DNA of 64,000 nucleotides, taken from JAZDEY01 sp043808325 [NCBI: Candidatus Eiseniibacteriota bacterium] (lineage in GTDB: Bacteria > Arandabacterota > Arandabacteria > Arandabacterales). The position numbers were made by a program, and so were the translations under genes. Positions 47,838 through 57,700 of this stretch are shown in pieces. The stretch covers positions 27,357 to 91,356 of the forward strand of contig JAZDEY010000004.1 in the NCBI GenBank assembly GCA_043808325.1, written 5' to 3'. Position 1 is the first letter of the stretch, and the number at the start of each line of letters is the position of its first letter. Under the pieces are notes generated by a model. That model ran no database searches. It saw nothing but the letters and a program-made list of their open reading frames with translations, and was not told the DNA's origin.

Positions 47838-49166
47838 CTATTCCTGAGGCTTGCTGTAATCGTCCAGGAGCACGCCCATTGCCCTCTTAAGGTTTGCCGT
47901 GGCAAGATTGAGGTCGTGGAGAGCCTGCAGGAGGTAGTTCCTGGTCTGGGTCAGGGCCAGCTGGGCGTCCATAACCTCAAGATTGGTTGCAACTCCCTGG
48001 ACATATCTATCGTTGGCGATCTTCAAGCCCTCCTGGGCCATCTCGACGGTTTTCTCCTGGGACCTCAGGCGCTCACTTGCCGCCTCACGTTCAAGCATGA
48101 AGCTCCTGACTTGGAGCTCGATCCCATCCGCCACATCTGCAAGCGCGAGCTCCGCCTGACGCACCTGGGAAAGCGATCTGGAAATCTGTGACTTGGTCCT
48201 GAGCCCGTCGAAAACGGGAAGGCTCATGACGAGAAAACCGCTGTAGGTCTTCTCCCACTTGTCGCTCTCGAGCGAGAGAGCATTGGAGAGCAGGTCATAA
48301 CTGGCGGTCAGGGCGAAGGTCGGAAGCCTGCCCGCCTTTGCAGCCTTAAGCCCCTCGGCGGCGACCCGCTTGCGATTCTGGAGCATCCTGAGCTCCGGCC
48401 GCTTGTCGCGTGCCCGGGCTATGGCATCCTCAAGACTTACTTCGAATGCCTTATCGTCGAAGGCGCCGACGAATGTGACCTCCTGGTCGGCGCGCATGCT
48501 CATCACGTTCTTGAGCGCCAGCTCGCCGAGGGCCACTCCGTTCCTGGCTGCGATCAGCGCAGGCGTCAAGTTGCTTACCTCGACTTCGGCCCGCATCACC
48601 TCGAAACTCGAGGCTTCCCCGGCAGTGTAGCGGGCCTCCGCCACACGCTTGAACTCCTCGGCGGTCTTGATCGCTTCCTCGGCTACCTTTACCGATTCCC
48701 TGGCAAGCAGCAGCGAATAAAAGTACTGGATCACCGAGAGCGCGGCATCCGCCTCCTGGCGCTCCAGATCGGAGCGGGCAATATCGTCGGAGAGCGTCGA
48801 GATGCGGTAGGAGCTGGAGAGCCTGCCGCCCGTATAGATCGGCTGGGTCAACGAGAGCTGCATCGAATAATCTCGGGTAAAATCCACCTCAACAGGCTGG
48901 GCCATGCCGGGGAAACTGATCGCCCGAGCCTTTTCGAAGAAGTTATAACTCCCCGAAAGCGACAGGTTCGGCATAAATCCGGACCTGGCTTCCAGGATGC
49001 CGCTTCTTGCCTGCGCCAGGTTCTCCTTCTTGTCAAGGATGCCCCGGTTAGCATCGATTGCGGCCGAGATGCAATCGGGCAGGGTCATCTCGCGGGCCGC
49101 GGACCCGCCGGGCAGTGTCAACGCGAGCAGCATCAGAGCCAATGCCAGGTTAGGTAGCCCTTTCAC
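47838..49166 (-). CDS. TolC-family outer-membrane efflux protein
   Basis: 442 residues from a GTG at 49166 (GGAGGT nine bases upstream), giving a signal peptide ending GGSAA. Two homologous halves typical of TolC are visible, each with long coiled helices (LSVIQYFYSLLLARESVKVAEE, in the first half; EREAASERLRSQEKTVEMAQ in the second). Strand pairs include YNFFEKARAISFPG and LTQPIYTGGRLSSSYR, and the second half has SLPVFDGLRTKSQIS. It forms the outer-membrane exit duct for the adaptor and RND pump encoded next. First gene of the operon. Confidence 0.93.
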   Translation of the reverse strand: MKGLPNLALALMLLALTLPGGSAAREMTLPDCISAAIDANRGILDKKENLAQARSGILEARSGFMPNLSLSGSYNFFEKARAISFPGMAQPVEVDFTRDYSMQLSLTQPIYTGGRLSSSYRISTLSDDIARSDLERQEADAALSVIQYFYSLLLARESVKVAEEAIKTAEEFKRVAEARYTAGEASSFEVMRAEVEVSNLTPALIAARNGVALGELALKNVMSMRADQEVTFVGAFDDKAFEVSLEDAIARARDKRPELRMLQNRKRVAAEGLKAAKAGRLPTFALTASYDLLSNALSLESDKWEKTYSGFLVMSLPVFDGLRTKSQISRSLSQVRQAELALADVADGIELQVRSFMLEREAASERLRSQEKTVEMAQEGLKIANDRYVQGVATNLEVMDAQLALTQTRNYLLQALHDLNLATANLKRAMGVLLDDYSKPQE

Positions 49167-49298
49167 TGTCTTAACACCTCCGCTGAGTAAAGACGGCAGG
49201 GGAAACCTGCTGAGCAGATTCTGGATAAGGTAACTATGACGGCGCGTCCGAGGCAAGCAAAAAGCGCTCTGCGGACCGCCTGCAGCGGTTCCCGCCCC

Positions 49299-49329
49299 AA
49301 AAGCCAAAGAGCCCCCACAAGGAGGGCTC
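49299..49329 (-). terminator. Intrinsic terminator after tRNA-Asp
   Basis: On the minus strand GAGCCC, a nine-base loop and GGGCTC (49309-49329) are followed by TTTGGCTTTT. It lies ten bases downstream of the tRNA 3' end. Confidence 0.7.
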
Positions 49330-49338
49330 CTTGCTTAA

Positions 49339-49416
49339 TGGCGGGGTCGACGGGGCTCGAACCCGCGGCCTCTGGCTTGACAGGCCAGTGTGCTAACCAA
49401 GCTGCACCACGACCCC
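49339..49416 (-). tRNA. tRNA-Asp(GTC)
   Basis: A 78-base cloverleaf with encoded GCCA end. The acceptor stem is GGGGTCG/CGACCCC, the anticodon loop CTGTCAA gives GTC, and the T-arm is GTTCGAGCC. It stands alone with its own promoter and terminator. Confidence 0.95.
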
Positions 49417-49444
49417 ACGCGATAGAATTCTCACTCCAGCCTTG

Positions 49445-49473
49445 AAGATATCAGGGGAATCTGCAGGTGTCAA
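49445..49473 (-). promoter_or_regulatory. Putative tRNA-Asp promoter
   Basis: Perfect TTGACA (49468-49473), 17-base spacer, TATCTT (49445-49450) on the minus strand, with the expected start about 20 bases before the tRNA 5' end. It sits four bases after the anmK stop. Confidence 0.65.
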
Positions 49474-49476
49474 CAT

Positions 49477-50814
49477 CTAACTCGCGCGCCGCTTTGGAGC
49501 GCGGTAGATGGCTCCGAGAACCGCGCCCTTGAGGCCGGCGTTCTGGGAGATCACGTTGGCCGGGATGCCTTTGAGACACAGGTACGCGAGATAGGCAAAC
49601 GCGCAGGCCTCTTTGGCATCCGAATTGATGCCGAATGCCTCACCGGTTTCGACCACTGCGCGGGGGAGGCTCCTCATGATGCTCTGCCGGAGACAATCCA
49701 TCAGAAAGCGGTTCTTGCTGCCTCCACCGGTAACGATGATCTCATCGGGGCGCATCGTGGGCATGACAAACTTCTCAATGGCTCTCGTTATCGATTCGGC
49801 CACGGCTTCGGTGGCGGTCCTGGTTACCGAATTGGCCAAATGGTTACTCAGCCTTTTCCTGTCGGCGGCTCTCAGCTTGCTCCTCATACGCTCATCTCGC
49901 GGGTCGGCCAGAGCCCCCCTCAGCATCGCCTCAATGACAAATGCCATCGGGACACTCCCCGCGAATTTCTCAGGGTCCGTCGACTTAGGAGGCTTTCTTG
50001 CGAAATAGGGGTCGGACAGTATCATCTCAAATGCACGAGTATTGACCGCCCCCCGGGCTGCGCGGACGCCGTTCTTATCATATGTCTCCTTGCCACCTGT
50101 AAACACCCCCACCGCGGTGTCTATCAGGCAATTGCCTGGGCCCGTATCGAAGCTGAATATCGCTTTGAGCGGGGCACCCCTGGGGATTGCAGTCAGATTG
50201 GCAATCCCGCCGATATTGAGGGCCACTCGGGCCTTAAATGGCGAGCGGAGCACCACATAGTCATAGACTGGGACAAGCGGGGCGCCCTCACCGCCGACCG
50301 CGATGTCGGCCGATCTGAAATCCGATACCGTGGTGATCCCTGTGATCTGGGCAATCACAGCACCGTTTCCCACCTGAAGCGTCGATCTCACGATCTCCCT
50401 CCCCTGCTTCATGCCCTCAGGCAGATGAAGTAGGGTCTGACCGTGAGAACCGATCAAGTCAATATCCTTCCGCCTCAAGCCGGCGCGTCTCAGCGCTTGG
50501 AGCACTGCAAGCCCAAAGCAGCGCCCGATCCAGAAATCGAGGGTCGCAACATCCACGGCACGAAGCGCTTGATATCCGGACATCAGCATTCCCCGGAGCC
50601 TGCCGGGATAGGGAAGCGTCTCGCCATTGATCAGTCTGATCTTGTTATCTGGAAACCGCCCGGTGATCTCGACAAAGGCAACGTCGATCCCGTCCCTCGA
50701 GGTGCCCGACATCAAACCGCAACAGACGAAAGGCTCACCGCTACCGCGCCTGCCTCCCAATCGGTGAACCTTCTCCGGCCGCTCCACCTTTGTCGCGGGC
50801 TTCCTCACCGTCAT
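49477..50814 (-). CDS. anmK: Anhydro-N-acetylmuramic acid kinase
   Basis: 445 residues with an N-terminal extension of about 30 residues over E. coli AnmK. It hydrates and phosphorylates 1,6-anhydro-MurNAc to MurNAc-6-phosphate in the cytoplasm. Signatures are GLMSGTSRDGID (33-44), DLIGSHGQTLLHLP, NIGGIANLT, FDTGPGNCLIDT and the late VTGGGSKNRFLM. Its ATG overlaps the upstream permease stop by four bases (ATGA). Its product is the substrate of MurQ, encoded four genes upstream in the same run. Confidence 0.95.
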   Translation of the reverse strand: MTVRKPATKVERPEKVHRLGGRRGSGEPFVCCGLMSGTSRDGIDVAFVEITGRFPDNKIRLINGETLPYPGRLRGMLMSGYQALRAVDVATLDFWIGRCFGLAVLQALRRAGLRRKDIDLIGSHGQTLLHLPEGMKQGREIVRSTLQVGNGAVIAQITGITTVSDFRSADIAVGGEGAPLVPVYDYVVLRSPFKARVALNIGGIANLTAIPRGAPLKAIFSFDTGPGNCLIDTAVGVFTGGKETYDKNGVRAARGAVNTRAFEMILSDPYFARKPPKSTDPEKFAGSVPMAFVIEAMLRGALADPRDERMRSKLRAADRKRLSNHLANSVTRTATEAVAESITRAIEKFVMPTMRPDEIIVTGGGSKNRFLMDCLRQSIMRSLPRAVVETGEAFGINSDAKEACAFAYLAYLCLKGIPANVISQNAGLKGAVLGAIYRAPKRRAS

Positions 50815-51626
50815 CCTCTCACCGCTCCTTCGGTAATGCCCTTTACGATATGTCTCTGGAAAACAGCAAACGCTACGACCGTCGGTATCGCCGCAATGGT
50901 CGAACCGGCCATCAGGAGCCCCCAGTCGACGCTATGCTCGCCCTGGGAGAGAATCGCAAGGCCTACCGGCAGCGTCCGCACGCGGTCTGAATTGGTGAGT
51001 ACAAACGGCAGCAGGAATGAATTCCAGTTCAAGAGGAAAGTGTTTAGCGACGTCACGACCAGCGCCGGTTTCAAGATTGGGAAGATCACTTTGGTGAAGG
51101 TCTTCCACATCCCCGCGCCGTCGATATAGGCCGCTTCCTCGATCTCCCGCGGCACGGTCTTGACGAACTGGTAAATGAAGAAGACGTTAAAGGCATCGAC
51201 CAAGAACGGCAGCACTAGCGCATAGTAGGTATCGATGAGCCTGATCCTTAAGAGCAGACTAAAGAGGGGAATCATCATTATGTGTTTGGGGATCATCATC
51301 GTGGAGACGATCAGGGCAAGCATCGCGCCTGCCGAGCGCTGCGGGCTCCGGGCTATGGCATAGGCGGCCATTGATGCAAAAACGATGTTACCCGCAACCA
51401 CAAGCACGACCACCAAGGTGCTGTTGAAGAAGTATCGGGCGAAGGGCCCCTTGCTCAAGACCTCGGCGTAGTTCTCGGCGGTGACCCGGTGCGGGATGAG
51501 ATCCCGCAGGGAGCCAAAGGTGCTCCCCTCCCCGTTGATCGATATCGAGAGCATCACGTAGAGCGGGAAGAGGTTAAGCAGGAGCAGTACCAGGAGCACG
51601 ATGGTAATGGGTTTTGCCGCCTGCAT
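50811..51626 (-). CDS. Sugar ABC transporter permease, MalG type
   Basis: 271 residues with about six membrane helices. The cytoplasmic EAA loop reads EEAAYIDGAGMWKTFTKVIF (163-182), the coupling site for a MalK-like ATPase. MMIPKHIMMIPLF and the C-terminal TVVAFAVFQRHIVKGITEGA are typical of CUT1 family MalG/UgpE permeases. It lies seven bases after the partner permease and overlaps anmK. Together with the binding protein it forms an importer, probably for a muramic-acid sugar judging by the flanking enzymes. Confidence 0.93.
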   Translation of the reverse strand: MQAAKPITIVLLVLLLLNLFPLYVMLSISINGEGSTFGSLRDLIPHRVTAENYAEVLSKGPFARYFFNSTLVVVLVVAGNIVFASMAAYAIARSPQRSAGAMLALIVSTMMIPKHIMMIPLFSLLLRIRLIDTYYALVLPFLVDAFNVFFIYQFVKTVPREIEEAAYIDGAGMWKTFTKVIFPILKPALVVTSLNTFLLNWNSFLLPFVLTNSDRVRTLPVGLAILSQGEHSVDWGLLMAGSTIAAIPTVVAFAVFQRHIVKGITEGAVRG

Positions 51627-51632
51627 ACGATT

Positions 51633-52502
51633 CTACCCTACCGATGTTCTTACTTTGCGCAACAATCCGACCTGGAGGAGCGCGAAACACATGATCAGCA
51701 CAAACACCACAAAAGCCACGGCGCTTGCCTGGCCTATATCTATGTGGAGGAAGGCCTTCTCGTACATGTAGTAGACCAGCGTCATGGTGCTCCCCATCGG
51801 GCCGCCGCGGGTCATTATCACGACCTCGACGAAGACCTGGAAGGCTCTTATGGTGTTCACGACCACCACAAAGATCACTACCGGCCTGATCCAGGGAAGG
51901 GTCACGGATCGAAAGAGGTCCATCCTTCCCGCACCATCGACTCTGGCGGCATCGTAGAGCTCGCGCGGAACCGTCTGAAGCGCAGCCAGATAGAATATGG
52001 CGTAGTAACCGAGGCTCTCCCAGACATCCATCGCCATGATCGAGGCCAGTGCGTAGTGGGGATCCAGGAGCCACTCCTTGCCGCCCACTCCCAAGAGGCC
52101 CACGGCAAGGTTCAGAGGCCCCTGCCTGGAATAGATGTACTTGAAGACCAGCGAGATCACGGCCAGCGATACCACCGAGGGAATGAAATAGCCGGTCCTC
52201 AGCACGCCCTTGAGCCGGCCGGCGCGATCCAGGAGCAGGGCAAGCGCGAGCGAGAGCACCGCGGTCGGCGGCACTGTACCCACAACGAAGAGGACAGTAT
52301 TGGCGAACGAACGCCAGAAGAGCGGATCGGAGAAGACTTGCCTGTAGTTGGCGATGCCCGCCCAGCCTTTGAGCCCGCCGTGAAACGGATCGTAGTGGGC
52401 GAAACTGACGCCGAGAGAAAAGAGGATGGGATATGCCGAGAAAAACGCAAACGAAAGAATCCAGGGAAGGAGGAAGACGATTCTTTCCTTGGATGATTTC
52501 AT
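51633..52502 (-). CDS. Sugar ABC transporter permease, MalF/UgpA type
   Basis: 289 residues, six predicted helices starting at FLLPWILSFAFFSAYPILFS. The EAA loop ELYDAARVDGAGRMDLFRSV (181-200) is intact. KEWLLDP and the WESLGYYAIFYLAALQTVP stretch before it are characteristic of CUT1 permeases. It is encoded between the binding protein and the second permease, forming the usual heterodimer. No ATPase gene is present in the cluster, so a shared MsiK/MalK-type ATPase elsewhere is probably used. Confidence 0.93.
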   Translation of the reverse strand: MKSSKERIVFLLPWILSFAFFSAYPILFSLGVSFAHYDPFHGGLKGWAGIANYRQVFSDPLFWRSFANTVLFVVGTVPPTAVLSLALALLLDRAGRLKGVLRTGYFIPSVVSLAVISLVFKYIYSRQGPLNLAVGLLGVGGKEWLLDPHYALASIMAMDVWESLGYYAIFYLAALQTVPRELYDAARVDGAGRMDLFRSVTLPWIRPVVIFVVVVNTIRAFQVFVEVVIMTRGGPMGSTMTLVYYMYEKAFLHIDIGQASAVAFVVFVLIMCFALLQVGLLRKVRTSVG

Positions 52503-52517
52503 CTCGGGAGTGTCATA

Positions 52518-53735
52518 TCACGGATTTGACTTCATGAGTATGGAATTCGTCTCATCGTCGACGAGCCGCAGCGCCTCTTCAGGTGAGATCCTGCCGTAGA
52601 GGCACTCTTCGAGTCGCGCGTTTATCACTTCCTCGATCTCCTGCCAGCGAGGCGTGGCCGGCGGCGAGAACGATGTCTCTCCCTGCTCCAGGAGGAGCCG
52701 CTCCATGGGATGTTGGGTGTAATAGGGATCGCTCAGGGCCTCCCTGGATGAAGGCTCCACGCTCTTCACCTCACTTGCTATGCGGAGTGCCTGGTTGGCG
52801 GAGACCAGGAACCTCGCGAGCTTGAGCGCCGCCTCCGTCTTCCGACCCTTGGGGAAGACCAGAATCTCGGCGCCCGCAAAGGAAGCGTGCATGCCGCCCC
52901 GGTCCGGCTTGGGGACCAGCGCGACACCAAAGTCCAGCTGGGGCGCGTCCTCAGGGATGCGCTTCAGGTTCCAGCCGCCCGAGATCATCAGCCCGATCTT
53001 GCCCTGCTTGAACATCTCGTCGATCATGTCCTGACGCTCGAGAATCGAATATGGCTTGAGCGAAAGATAGAACTTGAGGGCCTCCAGCGTCGCCGGGGAA
53101 TTGATCTCGGAGGCCTTGAGATCTTCGCTCAAGACCTTGCCGCCATTGCCCCAGGCGAAGGGCATGAATTTCTTGAACAGCACATAGCGCTCGCCGGCGT
53201 TCATGCCGAAGCCGTAGATGCCCGCGCCGGGCCGGTGAATGGCTCTGGCGGCAGCCAGCATCTCGCTCCAGGTCGCAGGCGCAACGTCGGCGGAGAGGCC
53301 CGCCTCACGGCAGAGTTTCTTGTTATAGAAGAGTACGCGGCTCCCTACGAGCCAGGGGATCCCGAATCTTCGGGACCCATAGGTGGCGAGGTCCCACTTC
53401 ACCAGTTGAGGGACCAGAGGCTCGGTCGCATCGGTCACGTCCTCAATCGCTCCCTCCCCGGCAAACTTGGGAAACCAGGTCGAGCCGAGCTCCAGAAGAT
53501 CGGGGGCACTGCCCGAGGAGAAAGCCATCACGATCTTCTCGTAGCCGCTCTGCCAGGTCAGCGTCTCCACCCTGACCTTGATGGACGGATTCTCTGCCTC
53601 AAACCGCCCTACGAGCTCCGCCATTATCTCGGGCGGCTGGAACTGCCAGAAGACCAGATCCTCGGACGATTGCCGGGAACATGAAATGGCAAAGCACGCG
53701 GCGACGAGGGCGATCGCGAGGAGAGTGCTCTTCAC
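52518..53735 (-). CDS. Family-1 sugar-binding lipoprotein of an ABC importer
   Basis: 405 residues from a GTG overlapping the murQ stop (GTGA). The N-terminal signal ends in a lipobox (FAISC, Cys19), so it is a periplasmic lipoprotein. The fold pattern is a CUT1 solute-binding protein: LVFWQFQPPEIMAELVGRFE, ENPSIKVRVE, FSSGSAPDLLELGS, FGIPWLVGSRVLFYNKKLCR and GKIGLMISGGWNL. Position between murQ and the permeases suggests it captures MurNAc, anhydro-MurNAc or a muropeptide disaccharide; the ligand is not readable from the sequence. Confidence 0.93.
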   Translation of the reverse strand: MKSTLLAIALVAACFAISCSRQSSEDLVFWQFQPPEIMAELVGRFEAENPSIKVRVETLTWQSGYEKIVMAFSSGSAPDLLELGSTWFPKFAGEGAIEDVTDATEPLVPQLVKWDLATYGSRRFGIPWLVGSRVLFYNKKLCREAGLSADVAPATWSEMLAAARAIHRPGAGIYGFGMNAGERYVLFKKFMPFAWGNGGKVLSEDLKASEINSPATLEALKFYLSLKPYSILERQDMIDEMFKQGKIGLMISGGWNLKRIPEDAPQLDFGVALVPKPDRGGMHASFAGAEILVFPKGRKTEAALKLARFLVSANQALRIASEVKSVEPSSREALSDPYYTQHPMERLLLEQGETSFSPPATPRWQEIEEVINARLEECLYGRISPEEALRLVDDETNSILMKSNP

Positions 53736-54721
53736 TCAACCATCTCCCGCAGCGCCTTTCTGACGAATCCCCCGGATCTCTCCAGAAGCCCGAGAGCCTG
53801 CCTCCGGGTGACCCCCTTGAGTTTCATCACCATGGCCACTTTGACGCTCCCCTTTGCTGCCTTCAAGACCGGGAGCGCATCCCGGTAGGAGCATCCCGCG
53901 GCGAGCATTACGGTTCTTATGGATCGTTGGCGCAGTTTCTCGCTTGTGGCCCTCAGGTCTACCATCATGTTCCTGTAGACTTTGCCGAGCCTTATCATCG
54001 AAGCGGTCGATATCATATTGAGAACCAGCTTTTCGGCGGTGCCCGATTTCATTCGCGTGGAACCTGTGATGACCTCCGGGCCGACGTCGACCGCGATCAC
54101 AACGTCGGCGACGGGGCCTGGAGCGCTTTTCTGCTCACGCGAAGATGCGCAGGCTTCGCCAACAGGATTACAGGTTACGTAAACGGTGCGCGCACCGGCC
54201 TTGCGGGCCCGCTCCAGGGCGGCTACCACAAAGGGAGTCCGCCTACAGGCCGCGAGTCCTATAACTACGTCCTTGGGGCCCACACGCTTGCGGCCGATTG
54301 CTCTCGCTCCCGCGGTCCGGTTGTCCTCGGAGCCCTCACGCGCCCGAAAGACCGCACCGCGGCCGCCTGCCATTATCGCCTGGATGAGATCGGGTGGGGT
54401 GCCGAAGGTGGGCGGACACTCGGCGGCATCGAGGACGCCGAGCCTGCCGCTCGTGCCCGCGCCGACGTAGAATATCCTGCCACCACCCTTGATGGCCGAA
54501 ACCACAAGTTCGACCGCCGCGGCCATCTCGGGGAGTTTGCGCGCCACGGCAGGTGCGACCAGTCGGTCCTCGCGATTTATGAGTTTGAGGATCTCGAGGG
54601 TCGGAGCCTCGTCAATCGCCGCGGTGCGGGGGTTCACCGACTCGGTTGGAAGCGAAGCTATCTCATCAAAAATGGGAGGTCGAGGAGCAGGTCGAGGCCC
54701 GCACGGCCGCTTGCTAGTCAA
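53732..54721 (-). CDS. murQ: N-acetylmuramic acid 6-phosphate etherase
   Basis: 329 residues from a TTG at 54721 (GAGAGG about ten bases upstream), overlapping the C25 peptidase stop by eight bases. It cleaves the lactyl ether of MurNAc-6-P to GlcNAc-6-P and D-lactate. LPTESVNP (24-31), the SIS-domain GAGTSGRLGVLDAAECPPTF (87-106, catalytic Glu101) and the second acid in AREGSEDN are present, as is GSTRMKSGTAEKLVLNMIST. A C-terminal helical UBA-like segment (GVTRRQALGLLERSGGFVRK) completes the normal architecture. It directly precedes the binding-protein gene. Confidence 0.95.
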   Translation of the reverse strand: MTSKRPCGPRPAPRPPIFDEIASLPTESVNPRTAAIDEAPTLEILKLINREDRLVAPAVARKLPEMAAAVELVVSAIKGGGRIFYVGAGTSGRLGVLDAAECPPTFGTPPDLIQAIMAGGRGAVFRAREGSEDNRTAGARAIGRKRVGPKDVVIGLAACRRTPFVVAALERARKAGARTVYVTCNPVGEACASSREQKSAPGPVADVVIAVDVGPEVITGSTRMKSGTAEKLVLNMISTASMIRLGKVYRNMMVDLRATSEKLRQRSIRTVMLAAGCSYRDALPVLKAAKGSVKVAMVMKLKGVTRRQALGLLERSGGFVRKALREMVE

Positions 54722-57700
54722 GCTTTACCAACCTCTCGATGAACTCCCGCTCGCCCCCGTCCCCCTTGATCACAAGCTTGTAGATGTAAGTCCCGTTGGC
54801 CACGCGGTCGTGGGTCATATCCCTACCGTCCCACCGGTACTGGTTGTAGCCTGGATGTGTTCCCACATCGGCTTCGAAGATCTTCCTGCCGGAGATCGTA
54901 TAGATCGAGATCTTCGCCTCCCACGCTGCCTCGCTCAGAGTATAGTAAAAGTAGGTCTCGCTCGAAAAGGGATTGGGAAAGACCGCGACATTCTCAAGGT
55001 TAAGCTCTTCGGATATGCGGAAGTTCCTGGTGGTGCTCACTTCGCGAACGTTGACGGCGAGGGCATGGGCACCCGGCAGCAGTTGGGCGGATGCGAGATC
55101 GAGAAGGCCTCTCCACTCGGTGCCGGAGGTATCGGACTGGAAGGTGACCGGGTAGGGGCTCTGGTCAAGCTCGACCCGGATGTCATCGGCGCTCAAGCCC
55201 AGCTCCGTCAGGACTATGATCTCAAGGGTACCGGCCGGACTCGTGAAATCATTTTCGTAGAGAGTCCTGCCGTCGGCGAAGATATCGATCTTCAAAGGTA
55301 CGTAGCTAAACGCTCGCCGCGCAACGAAGCCTCCGACCTCGACCTCGAAGGTGTGGCTACCCGCGTCAAGCCGGGGTCTTAAGGCTACTTCCCACTCCTT
55401 GCCTTCCGCGTCCTTCTGCTGGACGGCGTAGCCTTCGAATTCGCCGGCGGGTCTCGTACCGATCCGTGCCACAATATCGGCCTGCGTGAATGGGAACGGC
55501 CGCTTGAGCACCGCACTCAAAGTCTGGCCGAACACCAGGGTTCCATCCTTGGGAAGCGCGGCCTGATCCTTGAAGAAATCCGCCGAGCCTGTTCTCACCC
55601 CGATGTCGAAAGTGAACTGTTTCCCCGAATAGTCGTCGCCCGAGAACCTGAGGATGTAGTCCCCCAGCACGGGTACGTGGCGGTAGGTAGTGCGATAGGA
55701 TCTGCTCCTCGGGAAAGTCAGGTCGGTCAGGGCAACACTCGAAAAGGAATCCGCGGGCACGGGCCTCGGTACCCCTCCCTCGACCACGTCAAGCGCGATC
55801 GTCATTATGGCTTCTTCGTCCTTTATGTCCGCGATCACCTCCAGGGTATCGAAGGTAGCGCCCTCAAAGACATAGCCCGGACCGACCGGCAAACCGTCGA
55901 CCGTGGCGCTCGCCGATGGCGGGCCCATGTCCACGATCATTGCAGGGTCGCCGAAGAGGATGTGCCTGAGGGCATAGTCCGACCGCCCATATCTCACCAG
56001 GCCGGTCACCACGACCTCGCCCATCAGAATTCTAGCTGGAATCGGCTGCCCCTGAGGATCGAATCCCTGCAGTTGGCTGAACATCGCGCGTGTCACAAAG
56101 GGATTGAAATTCCTGTTGGTAATTATGCCCTCCGAGCAGCCGCTTGCGAAGCAAGCGCATGCGCCGCCCTCCGGATTCAGAACCAGCTTCTCCCCTATGG
56201 CATCCTGAACCCCGACACTGCCCTCGGTGCGCATCTGGAAATCCGAGATCCAGCAGCCGTAACCTTCGAAGATGAAAGGTCTCTCTAAGTTGCGAAGGCC
56301 GCGGATATCGGTGTAGCCGCTGGGCGGGTTACCGAAATCAAGGATCAGGTCCTCGTGGGTGAATCTATCCACGTTGGCATGGCCCTGGTAGTTGACCAAG
56401 AGCGCGCTCTCGGTGAGGAGCCCGAGCAGCTGGGGCGTGCAGTTCTGGCGCGTGAAGGCCCTCGTGGCGTCGGTTGAGGTGCAGCACGTGTGCCCGACCT
56501 GGTCGCAGCGCTTCTCGGGCTGGTCGTCCTTGACACAGCGCTTGAGGTAGTACTTGACCGTATCCACTGCTACGGTGGAGAGATTCTTGGCGATAACCGC
56601 AACGTCCTCGCAGGCCGTCATGAAATCCATCTGCCCCGCATTGCAGGTATTCGGATAGTCATTGTCGCCATACACGTACTCGTCGTCGGCAACAACCAGT
56701 ACCCGCTTCTTCCACGGGTCGGCGCCCGCGTAGGTCTCAAAGCGCAGGATCTTGTCTACCATCGCCCTGGCCTCGCTGGCGGAGCCCACGGGAAACCGTC
56801 CGAGATAGAGATCGGGATAGACATCCTCCCCCTGGTCCAGCATGACGAACCAGTTTTCGCTGGGGCGAATATTCCAGTTGGGCTTGGCCGACTCAAACAG
56901 GGTGAGATTATGAGTGGGCACATAGTCGATGCCGCTTGGATTCTGCTGGGGGAAGCCCGGCGGAGGGTTGCGCAGAACCCCCCTGCGGTCCTGGTTGGCA
57001 TCCCCGACCAAGAGTACGAATTGGGCTTCGCCGCCGAAGAAGCCTTGCTTTATGAAGCGTCTGATCGCCTCATCCGATTTCATGCCGTTTCCGAAATCGT
57101 CGTAGACTTGATCGGGGGTGGCAAGAAAGACCGTGTATCCCTGCGACTGTCTCCGCGCCACAAGCGGGCCCAGCTCTGAGACGAAATCGGGATGACTTAC
57201 GATCAGGTAATCCACCGATATCTCCCGCGCCGGCGGCTGCTTGAAACTCAAGGCGCCGGGGGCGGGCGCGAGAACCGCTGACCCTGTCAGGGCCACGTAC
57301 TGCTTGGCCCCCGATACGCTATCCCGGAAAGTGAATTTGAAGCCGGCGCCGTCCGCGACAATCTTGTCCGGTGGGAGGTCAACCAGGACAGGATCGACCG
57401 GATTGGTGATATCAAAGAACCGGATCGCGGCGCTCGAGAAGCCGCCGATCTCGTACTCGACTTCGCCGGTCACACCACCGTTGGTGAAGCCGAGGAAATC
57501 CTCGTGGGCCATATACTTCCGCTGGTAGAGCACCTCGAACCAGTCAAGCATGTTGCCGGGTGTTGCGTTGAGGTCGAGAATCGAACTCTCGAACCTGAAC
57601 CGATTGTCGCTCTCGCACAGCAGTCCGGGATCCATCTCGACGGTGAAGGTCCTGACACTCGGCACGGAAGCGGCGCCGGTCCCCACCTGGGTCTGCACCC

